A stretch of DNA of 64,000 bases, taken from Thermothielavioides terrestris NRRL 8126. Taxonomy: Eukaryota > Ascomycota > Sordariomycetes > Sordariales > Chaetomiaceae. The stretch is taken from contig NC_016461.1 of the NCBI RefSeq assembly GCF_000226115.1, forward strand, positions 1,426,001 to 1,490,000. Direction: 5' to 3'. This document shows positions 48,215-59,480 of the stretch, piece by piece. The notes beneath the pieces are model-generated. The model was not told the DNA's origin, searched no databases, and saw nothing but the letters and a program-made list of their open reading frames with translations. A program made the position numbers and the translations under genes. Each line of letters begins with the position of its first letter. The stretch's first letter is position 1.

Positions 48215-49405
48215 GGCAGGTATTGGACACAAATGGGTATCCTCCCAGACATCCTTTGCTTGGTCTTGCCCGGATCATATTCAGTAGGCAAGTTACTTAG
48301 GTGCTCCCTTTCTCAGCACGGGTCGAACGACCTTTTCGACCGAAGGGCCGTGGCGATTGGTGCCTGGGTGCCTTGCGGCTGCAAAGCCACACCGTCGCCA
48401 AATCCTGCAAGATCCAACAGCAGATCCGGCGTAACACAGCATGACAAGGCCGCATGAAACAAGATCCGCCGTGCCCGGCGCACGATGCTGCGTTACATAC
48501 ATTCCAGGCAGCTTTGCGCCTTATCCGGCCTCGTCTCCTCGCCATTCTGACTACCTAGCGTACAGAAGCAATCTGAACATAACTGCCTGCCTATCTAGCA
48601 CATCTCTCCTCGCTGGTTGAATCGTTTTGACCGCAAACTCAGTCTCGGTGCGGTGCGAGGCGACTGTGTGTTGCATTCACTCCCTTTGCCCCTTGCTCAG
48701 GTATTTACCAGTTACCCCATTTGGCCAAAGCCGAGACTCCCCGTTACGAAGGCACGTGAAACGCTGGTTTTGCATAGCCAGGTGCTGTACTGCGGTAAGA
48801 TAACATTATGGAGAGCTCCGTAGTGTGCGAGTACAGAATTGGATGTAAGTTAAACTCGTAACTCAATTGAACGGAAGTGACCGTGGATCTTGGCATTACA
48901 CTCCAGGTAAAGATGAGATGCGGCGTCGTGTCGCGAGCTAAATTTAGTGTATCTGAGGCAGGAGCAAACTTCAAGCTGTGTAAGCTTGCATGTGCAGACA
49001 CATGAGATCACGTGGCTGATCAAGTGAGTGAGCGCTCCATGCGGCCAACACAGTTGCCTGGGTTGGGCCTCGCCTTCGGAAACCACCGAGCCGACATGAG
49101 TCCCCACAATTTACCACTGCAAGGAGCGAGGGTAGCATACTGTGAAGTGCGATTGTGACGGACAACTCGGCGGAACCACGCTGCAACCGCCCAGCTGGCC
49201 CACAAACTTGTGTGTACTGGGTAAGCAGCTAAAAGCAGCCCAGGCGCTCCCAACGCCAGTGCAGACCATGGGGGGCTCGAGAGGAACATGCGTAATCGTC
49301 AATGTTGTGATGAAATTTTAGTGCACACAAGGTATCCGTACTGTATGCGAAGCATCTTCATCCTTGCTAACCTACCTAACTTAGCGCCACTCATTAGCCG
49401 CCGAG

Positions 49406-49436
49406 GTAGTGTAGTGTAGTGTACGGCGTAGTGTAT
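49406..49436 (+). repeat. GTAGT tandem of the TAGTGTA family
   Basis: Three GTAGT units followed by GTACGGC and another GTAGTGTA; same word as at 11164 and 23003. Confidence 0.7.
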
Positions 49437-50420
49437 CCCGAACTGTGTATGCAATAGTGTCCGGATACAGGAGTGCGCAGTTGGAATGGAAGTCTTCCGG
49501 TTGGTCTCGGCGATCGTGGATCATCCGAGCTTGTCGTTCATCGCTTTGTGGTCTTGATATCAGATGACTGCCGTCAAAACAGCCCGGATCCACGAAGCAG
49601 TCACAGCCTGCCGCAACAGCCTTTGGCCACCAACAAGCTGCAGGGTCGGGCTCTGGGACCGCTGTCGTGCGATGTTCATGGCTTACTGCCCTGATTAACT
49701 ATTTACTTACACCCGGAGCCTCTTTCACGACAGCCGGCATGGGGGACCCTGGAGAGGTGACCGTGATGGCATGGGCACGGTGGGCGCAGGGTTATTCCGT
49801 CCACAAAGCTAAGAGCCCAGGGCTGGTGCAGATCATTGGTAATTGCCCTCACGCATGCATGGATACCTCAACCCCTCCGAACCAGAGGCACCTGGCAACC
49901 AAGGCGGCTGACGGCCGAGCGGGCCAAATCTTTGACCGTTGCTTTCCGCACCACACCAACTGCCTGCTCGTCCTTGTTGTAGTATACTCTGCCTACCCTT
50001 CTGCCGAGGCCCACACCCTCGCGTCGGGGATTGATGCGATACGTTGGGCTGGGGGAGCTGTCCGGCCCCTTTGCGTCCTGCTGGCGGCACCAACTGTAAA
50101 CACAACAGCCGCGCCTATCCCAACCGCGCTGGTTGGGGGTTGTGTTCGGGCGGCGGCCAAATGGTTGGGTGTGCGTGACAGGAGATCAATGGATAGACTT
50201 TTGGCAAATGACTGTTGGTCGCGGATGTCGGCTCGTTGCCGCGGCCCGTGGGTGAAAGTAGTGTACGGAATAGATCACGAAGCCGCCGAGGGGGTTGGAT
50301 CGGGGGGTGGGGTGGGAGAGAAGGGAAGTCACAGTGACTTCGAGTGCGAAATGGCGGTTAACTCCCAGATAACGGAGCCAAATCAACTACACTGTGCACA
50401 ACGCCGCCTGTCAGAGTGGG

Positions 50421-50489
<69 letters not shown>
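50421..50489 (+). repeat. A homopolymer, 69 bases
   Basis: Unbroken run of A, the longest homopolymer in the window. The preceding sequence shows no tRNA-like or reverse-transcriptase-like features that would mark a retroposon, and no target-site duplication was seen by eye. Confidence 0.9.
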
Positions 50490-50490
<1 letters not shown>

Positions 50491-50860
50491 CCCAACCATG
50501 TGATGCGTGTTTGCCGCCGATTGGGTTGATTCAGTTGGGTGAACTCGGCAAAGGACACTAACTTGTGTTAACTAACTAACTGCTGCAAGACAAGACATGT
50601 GCCCTGAGACACGACTGGTTGGGCAAGCGCGCATTCTTACGCCCCAACTTGATCGACCCGGAATTAAGGAGGAGATAAGGAGGCAGTTACGCTACCTGGA
50701 AGGTGTCTCACCCAAGCCACAGCATTCCGCACGGAATACGGAATAGTTGCACATAGCGCTGTTGACGGCGCCCCCGGAGACGGATGCTTTCCGCTCCCCG
50801 GCGAGACCCGCACACGGCGCCGCCCGGTGCTCCTTGGTGAGCAGCGGCTACTCCGTACGT

Positions 50861-50876
50861 TACACTAGTTAGTGTA
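50861..50876. repeat. Palindrome TACACTA-GT-TAGTGTA
   Basis: Seven-base inverted arms around a two-base centre, 270 bases upstream of the EDEM-type gene start. Confidence 0.8.
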
Positions 50877-51149
50877 CTATGTCAGGTAGGGAATATGTCC
50901 GTCCCTCATCCGTCCCGCCATCCCGCCGCCAAGCAACGGGAAAAGTGGGCCCCACCGCCAATCTGCAGAATGAGGAAAGAGGACACGGCATCGCGTTGCT
51001 GACGCCAAGGCCGTCCGAAGCTGCTGCGACTCCCGCCAACCACAGCCTGCGGATGCTCAATTGCATCGCCTTCAACCTTCCGCGCTCCCACGCTCCGTCG
51101 CAGACACATGTCGCGTCCGGTGCCCGAGCCTAGGTGATGCCCTACCGGC

Positions 51150-54100
51150 ATGGACTGCCGCTCGTTGGCTGCCGGCGACTCCCGATCCGGCCCCGGCCCC
51201 GGCCCCGGCCCCGGGCCGGTCGTTGTCGGTCTCTACCTGCGCGCATGGCTGCGCGGGCTCAGCTCGCCCCGTTGGCCGTTGCTGCTCGGCTGGGCGCTCC
51301 TTGCTCTTGTTCTGGGCCGGTGGCCCCCCGTCGCCGCCGCCATGCGCTCGGACCGCGTGAGGGAGCTGCGCCAGGAAACCGTCGACATGTTCTACCATGG
51401 CTTCGACAACTACATGAAGATTGCCTTCCCTGAGGACGAGGTATGTTTTGAGTCGCCAGCTGGACACACGATTAGCCGTGCTAACCCGCTCACGATCCTC
51501 CTAGCTCCGCCCGGTGTCTTGCACTCCCCTTACTCGAGACGCCAAGAATCCCCGAAATGTCGAGCTCAACGACGTCCTGGGGAACTACTCCTTGACCCTT
51601 ATCGATAGTCTTTCTACCCTGGCTATCTTGGCGTCCGCTCCTCCCGATGATCGCGGCACCGGGCCGAAAGCGCTCAGGGACTTTCAGGACGGCGTGGCCG
51701 CGCTCGTGGAGCAGTACGGAGACGGCAGCCCCGGGCCCTCGGGCGTGGGCCTGCGGGGGCGCGGCTTCGACCTGGACAGCAAGGTGCAAGTGTTTGAGAC
51801 GGTCATCCGTGGCGTGGGAGGTTTGCTGAGCGCCCACCTCTTCGCCATCGGCGCGCTGCCCATCGCCGGCTACCACCCACGACGCCCTGGCGACGACCCC
51901 CTGAATCCCCGTCCCGTTGTCTGGCCGAGCGGGTTTCGGTACGACGGTCAGCTTTTGCGCTTGGCCCTTGACCTGGCCCAGAGACTCCTACCCGCCTTCT
52001 ACACCAAGACCGGCATGCCCTATCCGCGGGTCAACCTCCGCCACGGCATTCCCTTCTACGCAAACTCGCCCCTCCACGAATTCTCCCCGGACGCGACCCC
52101 TGAGGGGCCCCCGGAAATCACGGAAACCTGCAGTGCCGGCGCAGGCTCGCTTGTTCTAGAGTTCACAGTTCTCAGTCGCCTAACCGGCGACGCTCGGTTC
52201 GAGCAGCTGGCCAAGCGTGCATTCTGGGCTGTGTGGTACCGGAAGAGTCAGATAGGGCTTATCGGTGCGGGCGTGGATGCTGAGCAGGGCCACTGGATAG
52301 GATCCTATTCCGTGATCGGCGCAGGCGCCGATAGCTTCTTCGAATATGCCCTGAAATCCCACATCCTGCTCTCGGGCCATGAACTGCCCAATCAGACCGC
52401 TGTCCCCCCTCCTCACGATGACGCGTGGCTGGACCCAAATACGCTCTTCGCTCCCCTGAGTGACGTCGAAAACTCGGCCGACACTTTCTTGGAGGCTTGG
52501 CATCACGCACACGCTGCCATCAAGCGGCACCTCTACAGTGAGCGCGACCATCCGCACTATGAAAATGTCAATCTCTGGACCGGCTCTTTGGTGTCCAACT
52601 GGGTCGACAGCCTCGGTGCCTACTACTCTGGGCTCCTCGTCCTGGCTGGCGAGCTGGACGAGGCCGTCGAGACGAACCTGCTCTACACTGCCATTTGGAC
52701 CCGCTACGCCGCCCTTCCCGAACGGTGGTCTATCCGGGACAAGACGGTCGAAGGGGGTCTGGGCTGGTGGCCGCTGCGGCCCGAGTTCATCGAGTCGACG
52801 TACCATTTGTACCGCGCCACCAGGGATCCCTGGTATCTCTACGTCGGCGAGATGGTGCTTCGGGACATCAAGAGGCGCTGCTGGACTCCTTGTGGTTGGG
52901 CCGGTCTGCAGAACGTCTTGGACGGGCAGAAGAGCGACCGCATGGAGAGTTTCTTCCTCGGCGAAACTGCCAAGTACATGTACCTCCTCTTCGATGACCA
53001 ACATCCCCTCAACGCGCTTGACGCGGCCTATGTCTTCTCCACCGAGGGGCATCCCCTGATCATCCCCAAAGCAGCCACGCCATCGGTGAGGCCTCGCTCC
53101 CCGTCGGGGTCTGACAACAGGGACCTGACAGTCTACTACGATGAGGCCTTCACCAACACTTGCCCGCCGCGCCCAGCGAGCACCCCTCTTTCAGGCTCGG
53201 TGGTGGCTGCCCGGGACGACATATACCATGCCGCGCGCATGCTGGACCTGCATTTACTCTCCACTTCGCGCATCACCATTGACGGCGGTCAGGTGTCCGG
53301 CCTGCACATGGCCAGATCCAACTTCACCCTGTTCCCCTGGACCCTGCCGCCTGAACTTCTGCCCAGCAATGGCACCTGCTCCAAGGTTTACCAACCGCAC
53401 GAGGTTACCCTGGAGTTTGCGGCGACCGCGGGACAGTCTGTCGGTGGCAGTTCGTTCAATTTTATGCTCGGAGGCCAGAACTTGGAGCGTCTCAGCACCG
53501 ACCGCATCCGGGTCTCCAGTCTGTCCAGTCTGAAGATCACCCTCCGGCTCGAAGAGGGCGGGGAGCAAGAATGGCAAGTCACCAAGATCAACGGCTTCCC
53601 TCTTGGCCGAGATGAGTTTGCCGTCTTCGATCGAGCGATCCTCGGCGATCTTTCCGACCCCCGATTCCACCTCGTCAGAGACCCCGTCATGGTGAAGCTC
53701 CAGCAGCTCCACAGGGTTGCCCTTCACGAGAACGACACCAGCAGCCACGACCGCGCACCTGGCGATCACCATGAAGAAATGCCACAGCTCGATCCTCTCC
53801 AAGACCCCAACCGCCCCGCTGCCCTCTCCGAGCTCAGCTCCCTCGTCCGGTCCATCTTCACCCGCGTCGCTGCATCGCTCGACATCCAGCTCCCTACTTC
53901 TCTCCCTGGCATGGCGACTGCTCCCCTTCCTTACAACTTGGTCATCAATCAAACCGCCATAACACCTGTTGGCATCGGCGCCGGGCCTCTCCCGCCCGCG
54001 ACCGCCGCCGCCGATGCCGCCGCCGCGCGCATTCCGCCCTTCGGCCCCGTGCCGGCCGGCCTCTTCCCCTGGACGACCATCTACGCCGCCGGCGACGCCT

Positions 54101-54492
54101 GCTCCGGCCCGCTCCCCCAATCCGCTCCGCGCGATCACCAGGTCATTCTCATCCGCCGCGGCGGCTGCAGCTTTTCCGCCAAGCTCGCCAACATACCCGC
54201 CTACGCGCCGTCGCCGACCTCGCTGCAGCTGGTGGTGGTCGTGTCCGACGACGAAGAGGGCGGCGGGGCCGGGTTGGTGCGGCCGCTGCTGGACGAGGTG
54301 CAGCGCACGCCGGGCGGGATGCTGCGGCGGCATCTGATCCCCATGGTCATGGTTGGCGGCGGCGACGTGGCGTACCAGCGGCTGAGATACGCGGCGGGGG
54401 TCGGGTTGGCGAAGCGGTACTTCATTGAGAGCCAGGGGGTGAGGGTAAGGAATATTATTGTCGATGAGGGGGATGTGGAGACGGCGCTGTGA
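51150..54492 (+). CDS. GH47 alpha-mannosidase-like protein (EDEM/Mnl type) with PA domain
   Basis: Exons 51150-51440 and 51505-54492 over a 64-base intron (donor GTATGT, branch GCTAAC, acceptor CTAG), 1092 residues. A basic N-terminus and hydrophobic residues 42-57 form a signal peptide or type II anchor, giving ER entry. The GH47 domain spans ~75-600: DMFYHGFDNYMKIAFPEDE, ELNDVLGNYSLTLIDSLSTL, ETCSAGAGSLVLEF, FFLGETAKYMYLLFDD and the FSTEGHPL end motif, all typical of the EDEM branch rather than class I processing mannosidases. The C-terminal third contains a PA-like domain (~830-1000) with the RRGGCSFSAKLANI signature. EDEM proteins trim mannose on misfolded glycoproteins and commit them to ER-associated degradation. 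Yeast Mnl1 is near 800 residues; this is longer because of the PA part. Residues 14-23 are a (Gly-Pro)5 repeat from a GGCCCC tandem. It converges on the APRT gene with 670 bases between stops. Confidence 0.93.
51187..51217 (+). repeat. GGCCCC hexanucleotide tandem inside the EDEM-type gene
   Basis: About four and a half CCGGCC units, in frame, encoding alternating Gly and Pro near the N-terminus. Confidence 0.85.
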
Positions 54493-55162
54493 GGTTTGCC
54501 CCGAAGCAGGCGGGCCAGGCAAGACGAGAGTGACGTACTTGTATATGTGACACAGTACAAAGCGATAGATGAGATACCAACCTGGAAATTTGTATGTCAT
54601 GCCAGCATGAAAGTTGTTGCATGTGCAATTTTTCAAGCTAGCGTTGCTCTGATACAGAGTCCTGAATCATCCTATTTCTGGGCATGATAATTGCGTCAAC
54701 AATTGTTTGCTCAAGACCACAGACGGCAGATTCCTCCTCGTGGATTCGCGGCATTAGCCAGCTTACGGTGCGGACACACTTCGTGGAATCAAGCACTGCA
54801 CAGGAAAGTCAACGTAACAGAGTTTTGGCAGGGATATCGAGTCTATCATGCAATTGCAAAAGAGGCACAAACTCTCACAACCACCCAAAGTTAGTTCACC
54901 CCAGAACTTTTTGTAAACCCCCAACGCCAGGTAGTGCCAACCCACATGCATCCCATCCTCAGCCCCCGTGGTGGATCAGGGGATAGATCCCACCCAAGCT
55001 CGTAAAAAAATTAAGGTTGTAATGTGTGAAGTCAAGTCAAACAGCCTGAACTTCCCCGGCCATTATCATTAACCAGGCTCCAGTCCGGAGGCGTACATGC
55101 GACATGTATTGGAACCTGAAGCGGTAGGAAGAGTGGTGGCTTGACCGCGCTGAGGTCAGGCC
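54493..55162. other. Shared 3' region of convergent genes
   Basis: 670 bases between two facing stop codons, relatively AT-rich. It should hold the 3' UTRs and polyadenylation sites of both genes. No protein-like frame was seen. Confidence 0.6.
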
Positions 55163-56076
55163 TCACTCGTTCGTCTCCAGAAGAGTGACCGTCGGTACAC
55201 CGCCCAGCTTTGAGCGGCCATTAAGGATGGGAATCTCGAGAATGAAGAGATATCCGATCAAGTTGCCTCCCAGTTGCTTGACGAGAGAGCCGGCGGCAGC
55301 AGCGGAACCACCTGTGGATGCAAAGCGTTAGTGGAGGTGAAAAAGAAGAAAAAGTATCGCTAGTAAGAAGGCAGGTTGGCAGGTTGAGTTTCAACATTGC
55401 AGGCCGAGATGAGGCAATCGGTGAGACATGATGATTAGGCGGGGCAATAGCTGACAGCAATGCCATGGCGCAATTCGTGAATCCCTCACTCACCGGTCGC
55501 AATAATGTCATCAACCACAAGCACCTTCTGGCCAGGCTTGACGGCACCCTCTTGCATCTGGAAGTAGTCGGTCCCATACTCTTTCTCGTAGGTGGCCGTC
55601 ACGCAAGGGCCCGGCATCTTGCCCTTTTTGCGCACGGGCACGAAGCTTGCATTGAGCCGCAGCGCGAGCGAGGGCCCGAAGAGGAAACCCCGCGCATCCA
55701 ACCCCACTATAACATCGGGTTTGGCGTGGTCGCCGAACTCAAGGATCTGGAGCTCGAGGGCGCGCAGCAGAGCGTTGTGAATGGCGGGGTCCTGGAATAG
55801 AGGCAGGATGTCGATGAACTTGATGCCTGGGATTGGGAAATCCGGGAAGTGCTTCAGCGCGCCGAGCAGGGTTATCTTTGTACGGGCGAGTTCGGAGGCA
55901 CTGGCGGTGGCGGCGGAGGACTGTCCTCGCGAGGCATCGCTAGGGGTCGAGGAGGGGTTGGCAGTATTGCTGGCTGTGCTGCTAGCCAGGACGGCGGCTT
56001 CGGCGGAGGTCGAAGGGGTCTTCTCGTCGTTGCTGGTCTGCGCCAAAGATTGGGCAGCGTCAACAGGAGCGCTCAT
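55163..56076 (-). CDS. apt1: Adenine phosphoribosyltransferase
   Basis: Exons 55494-56076 and 55163-55311 on the minus strand over a 182-base intron (donor GTGAGT, acceptor CACAG), 243 residues. The enzyme makes AMP from adenine and PRPP in purine salvage, in the cytosol. The catalytic part starts near residue 65 (ARTKITLLGALKHFPDFPIPGIKFIDILPLF), with GLDARGFLFGPSLALRL, the flexible loop YEKEYGTDYFQMQ and the PRPP-binding motif VLVVDDIIATGGSAAAA. The splice point lies inside that motif (ATG|GSA), so the active site exists only after splicing. The end, GYLFILEIPILNGRSKL, is family-typical. The first ~64 residues are a Ser/Thr/Ala-rich extension absent from the usual ~180-residue enzyme; the next in-frame ATG is inside the catalytic domain, so the extension seems real. 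The symbol is given by yeast analogy. Confidence 0.93.
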
Positions 56077-57216
56077 GTTGCGGGAGAGAAGGAGGAGGAA
56101 AGGGAGAGCGCGAGCTCGTGTTCAAAGAGCGATAAGAAAAAAAAAAAGGTAGTTTGCAACTAGGAGGGCGTGTAGCACAAGACAGCTTGGGTGTCAGCAA
56201 TGAAAAAAACAGAGATAAACGAGCGAATTGGACGCCCTCCCGTCAATCTGCCAGAGGGCGAAAGGAGAAACTGCAAAATGAGGCGGCCCCTCCGGGAAGC
56301 AGCCGGAGGGGCCAGACCTGGCCCCCCTGGTGGGGTCGGTGAGAAAAAACAGCCCATCCCAGACAATGGTCCCTGCCCGTGTGCGCGCTTGCGAGTGTGT
56401 AGCAATGTGCTTGCTCACTCACGGCCGTGTGCACCTCAGTGAATGGCTAGCCCTACACTACACTAACAATCACGTTGCAGAAAGGTAGGCCACCCACGTC
56501 CCCCGAGACCCACACACCAGGGAACCCTGAAGGCAGCTGGAGGTGAAATCGTTATCTCCATCCGTCATCCACATTGATCCTGTGGAGCACACCGTGAAAA
56601 GGAAAACACCCACTCATCCAACTTACCTCACGGCTTATCCAGGCAAGCTAGGTACAATTGCAGCGGCAGAGAGACGCACGGCACGATCTGTGTCAAGGCC
56701 AGCGCCATTGATGGAGGTGAAATGGGAGCCGAGAGGCGAATGATTTAGGAAGGTGGGGTGAGGCAATGCTGATGATTTTATGGAGTAGCTCCGAGCGAAG
56801 TGGCTCTCCCAACCAAGCACAAGGGTGTGATGGTCGCTAAAAATCAGGAGAGGTATTCCGCAACATCGAAAGCCATTTCCTTGCGGCTCTCAAAATTCAC
56901 ATGCGCTACCGCTCACCGACTGGTGCGGCCAGCAGACCACTGGCTCACACAACTTGCCAATATCCGCTTTTGCACAAACATTGCTTGTATCGTGCGCAAC
57001 TAGCACAGCTGCTTGATACCGCGGCTGTGAAGCTTCCCCTCATCATCTCATACCGCCTCTGGGAGGCCGTATTTCTTACGGAATACTTCGGAGCTTATCA
57101 GACGAGAGGTGTGAGATGTCTCCCACTCGCAAGTTGCGGGGGCTTCTCAGCCTCCTTGTCGAAACTTCCAAGCTTGCATCTTGCAACCACACCTCACAAC
57201 GTTCTGCCCGAGCCAA
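56077..57216. other. APRT leader and intergenic DNA, no gene seen
   Basis: About 1.1 kb. The first 100 bases are the purine-rich leader of the APRT gene with a short A run at 56137-56147. A TACACTACACTA word lies at 56452-56465. No protein-like frame was seen. Confidence 0.5.
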
Positions 57217-58084
57217 TTACCACCTCCACGCCCCCCCACGGCACTCGCCAAGTGATTGCGAGATGCGGCAGGGAGGCAAGGCCGGACTCTCGGAGCGGAA
57301 GTGGGAAACCAAGAAAGACCACGAACTTATTCCGTACTCTTGTGAGTCACTGGCCATCCTCGCACAGCCGACCCCGGCAGCGACCTCCATTCCCCCCATT
57401 GTGGCCACCGCCCCTCTGTTTGCGTATCTCCCGACGCGACCGATATCAAACCTGGCATCATCCTCCTGCGCTCCTGGACTTCCCTTCTCGGGCAGGGAGG
57501 AATTGGCACAACGGACCTGCCTTATTAGGCGCCTCTGCCTAGTGTACGCAGCAGTATATTCCAGGTTTCCACTCGCTTCCGGGTAACGCGTCGGAGCTGA
57601 ACAGAACCCAAGGTATGGATGTACATATATACATGCCTGCCTTCCATGAGGATTGGTGTGTGGCTGCCGACGACCGTCGGGACCGCGCTTGACCGCTATC
57701 CGATTGCGCAAGCTTCGGCCGCCTTCGGTAATCGGCCGGGCAGCGATACACTTCGACGCCTCGGACGGCATAGTTAACTCGCTTTCGGACGCGTCTCCTT
57801 CCTCGAAAACCTTCGGGTGCGTCGCCGTTGCTGAGGAGACCGGAGAGCGCCGGGCAAGCGGCACCAACGGAGAACGGGGGTCCGATTCTGTGCCCAAGCC
57901 GTCGGCCACATGATGACGCGCACACAACACGATCGTCTTGCCATCTTCTCCCATGTGGAGGGAGAGGATCAATTTGGTTTCAGGCAGATGCAGCCCCTCG
58001 TTTTCTTCCTGTAGCACTCGGCCGAGCCTGTGCCAGGCGGCCCACAATGCATGCCAACAAGCGGCCCAGCTTGCGATCTCTTCC
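57217..58084 (-). CDS. Unrecognised long frame, probable 3' exon of unknown gene
   Basis: An open frame of 288 codons read on the minus strand. Its 5' edge fits a splice acceptor (pyrimidine-containing GTGCTTGGTCCAG ending at 58085), after which the reading is EEIASWAACWHALWAAWHRL, then LPETKLILSLHMGEDGKTIV and CARHHVADGLG. This first third is rich in Trp, His and Leu with normal codon choice and looks like a folded protein; the rest is charged, Arg/Ser-rich and less convincing. No family is recognised and no start codon is assigned: the first in-frame ATG is at Met42 or so of the frame (MGEDGK). A possible upstream exon pair lies at 58488-58717, but the splice phases do not match directly. 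It could be a rapidly evolving gene, a pseudogene or a chance frame in GC-rich DNA. Confidence 0.3.
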
Positions 58085-59480
58085 CTGGACCAAGCACAAG
58101 CAACAGTGAGTTATGCCAACTAGTTGCACAGTAGCTAAGGGTGCCCCATCTCCTTGGCAGCCACCATCTTCGTCTCATGGATGAGTGGGTGCCCTGGGAG
58201 AGCGCAGTGTACCTGGTATGGACTCGAGTTCACCCGCACGCTCACCGCTTCCTTCCAAACCTGCGCCGACACTCCAGAAGTGTGGGACTGACGAACTCCC
58301 CGGGCTTGTCCGGATTTCCGATTCAGGACGCAAAGCTAGCTCAGATTTCGAACCCGGATCTGGGACGAGATGTGCAAGTCCCGGCGGGAGGGTGACACTG
58401 CATCAAGTGTCGTCAAGGCTGCCTGATCTGGTCATGGATTCCTTCACACCGTTCCCCAAATGGTCACGCATAACACACAGTACTTACGGATATAGTTGAG
58501 GAGACCAGGTACCGTCGCCCATGAACACATGCACCGCCTGCGGACACGCAGGACGGCTCGAGTATCAGCTTGCCCCAAGCCGATGTTGTTCTGCTGTGCT
58601 TCATCCAATATCCAGCCGAGGTTCTCCAGCACAGCCAACTCCTAGCAAAAGTTCTATCTTGACTTCTCCCTATCTTCTCACCCATGTTGGCTCAGTGCGT
58701 GGAGCAACAGGATGCATACAGTGCTCCGAGACGCATAGTTATTGGCTCCGTCCCAATCTTCCCGAGAAGATCTCCCTACAGCCGGTCCGCGGCCGCGAGG
58801 GTGGGAATGCACTTTATTCCCGTGCTGCAGTGTGAAGGAAAGAGAAAACCGGCATGCGGTGAAACCCGACAACGTCGGCACAAGTTACCTTATCTCTTCA
58901 CCGACCCGGTTAAGGCCTGGGTTAACTCCACAGGATCCCACGTTGCTGTGGACGGTAGGCTGACGGCAGCCGGTTCGCCATGTCGTCATGCATCTCCCAG
59001 CGAAGAAGCTCCAATTCTCCTCCCTCACCGATAGGTTACTCCGTAGTGGTCAGACTTGTCATCATCAATTGCATCAATATCCGGAACGATCGGTCGGTCG
59101 TTTGTATATCAGGAACGCCCTCGCTACTCCGTACATAGTATATGCAATGAGACCATGGGGTATCATGAAGCCCAACGCTATGCAATGCTCCCAATCGCCC
59201 GTCTAGATGCATCAAGAAAAAAAATCCCAAGACAGATATACAATTATAAAAAATGAACCGATTTTGTGGGCCATGGCGAACCGAGTTGCTTCATCCGTTT
59301 CGAATAATGCTCGAAAGTGCGAGCCAGGAGTTGGCGAGCCGGTCTGGCAAGCCGGTCTGGGAACACGGGGACGACAGCCGGGGTTTGACAGGCTCGGGGT
59401 CCATTGCGGGAGGGAGGCTGACGCTGACGCAATGGGCTTCGTTGCCGCCAATGCTGTGCCTTTCCGGCAACACGTTTCCC
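58085..59480. other. Intergenic stretch with a possible small spliced gene
   Basis: About 1.4 kb. On the minus strand, a 12-codon exon (58682-58717), a 154-base exon (58488-58641) and a short exon (58336-58418) can be joined over GT-AG introns into a frame of about 90 residues; see findings. Nothing else protein-like was seen. Past 59050 lies the 3' region of the membrane protein gene. Confidence 0.35.

Larger units (their letters stand above)
47474..51149. other. Intergenic stretch, no gene seen
   Basis: About 3.7 kb. The first 300-450 bases are T-rich and probably 3' UTR of the preceding gene. It contains the TACCTAGGTA palindrome (48205-48214), a GTAGTGTA tandem (49406-49436), the A69 tract, and a TACACTA/TAGTGTA palindrome (50861-50876). 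The 278-codon frame ending in the A tract has no protein-like features. Confidence 0.5.

Noticed and set aside
49667..50503. 278-codon frame ending in poly-lysine
   Set aside because: The end is only the A69 tract; the rest has no conserved motif or splice support.
53254..54636. 460-codon minus-strand frame
   Set aside because: Antisense shadow of the EDEM-type gene; Gly/Arg/His-rich and without motifs.
58340..58370. T-loop-like sequence TTTCGAACCCGG suggesting a tRNA
   Set aside because: No matching D-arm, anticodon arm or acceptor stem at the right distance on either strand.
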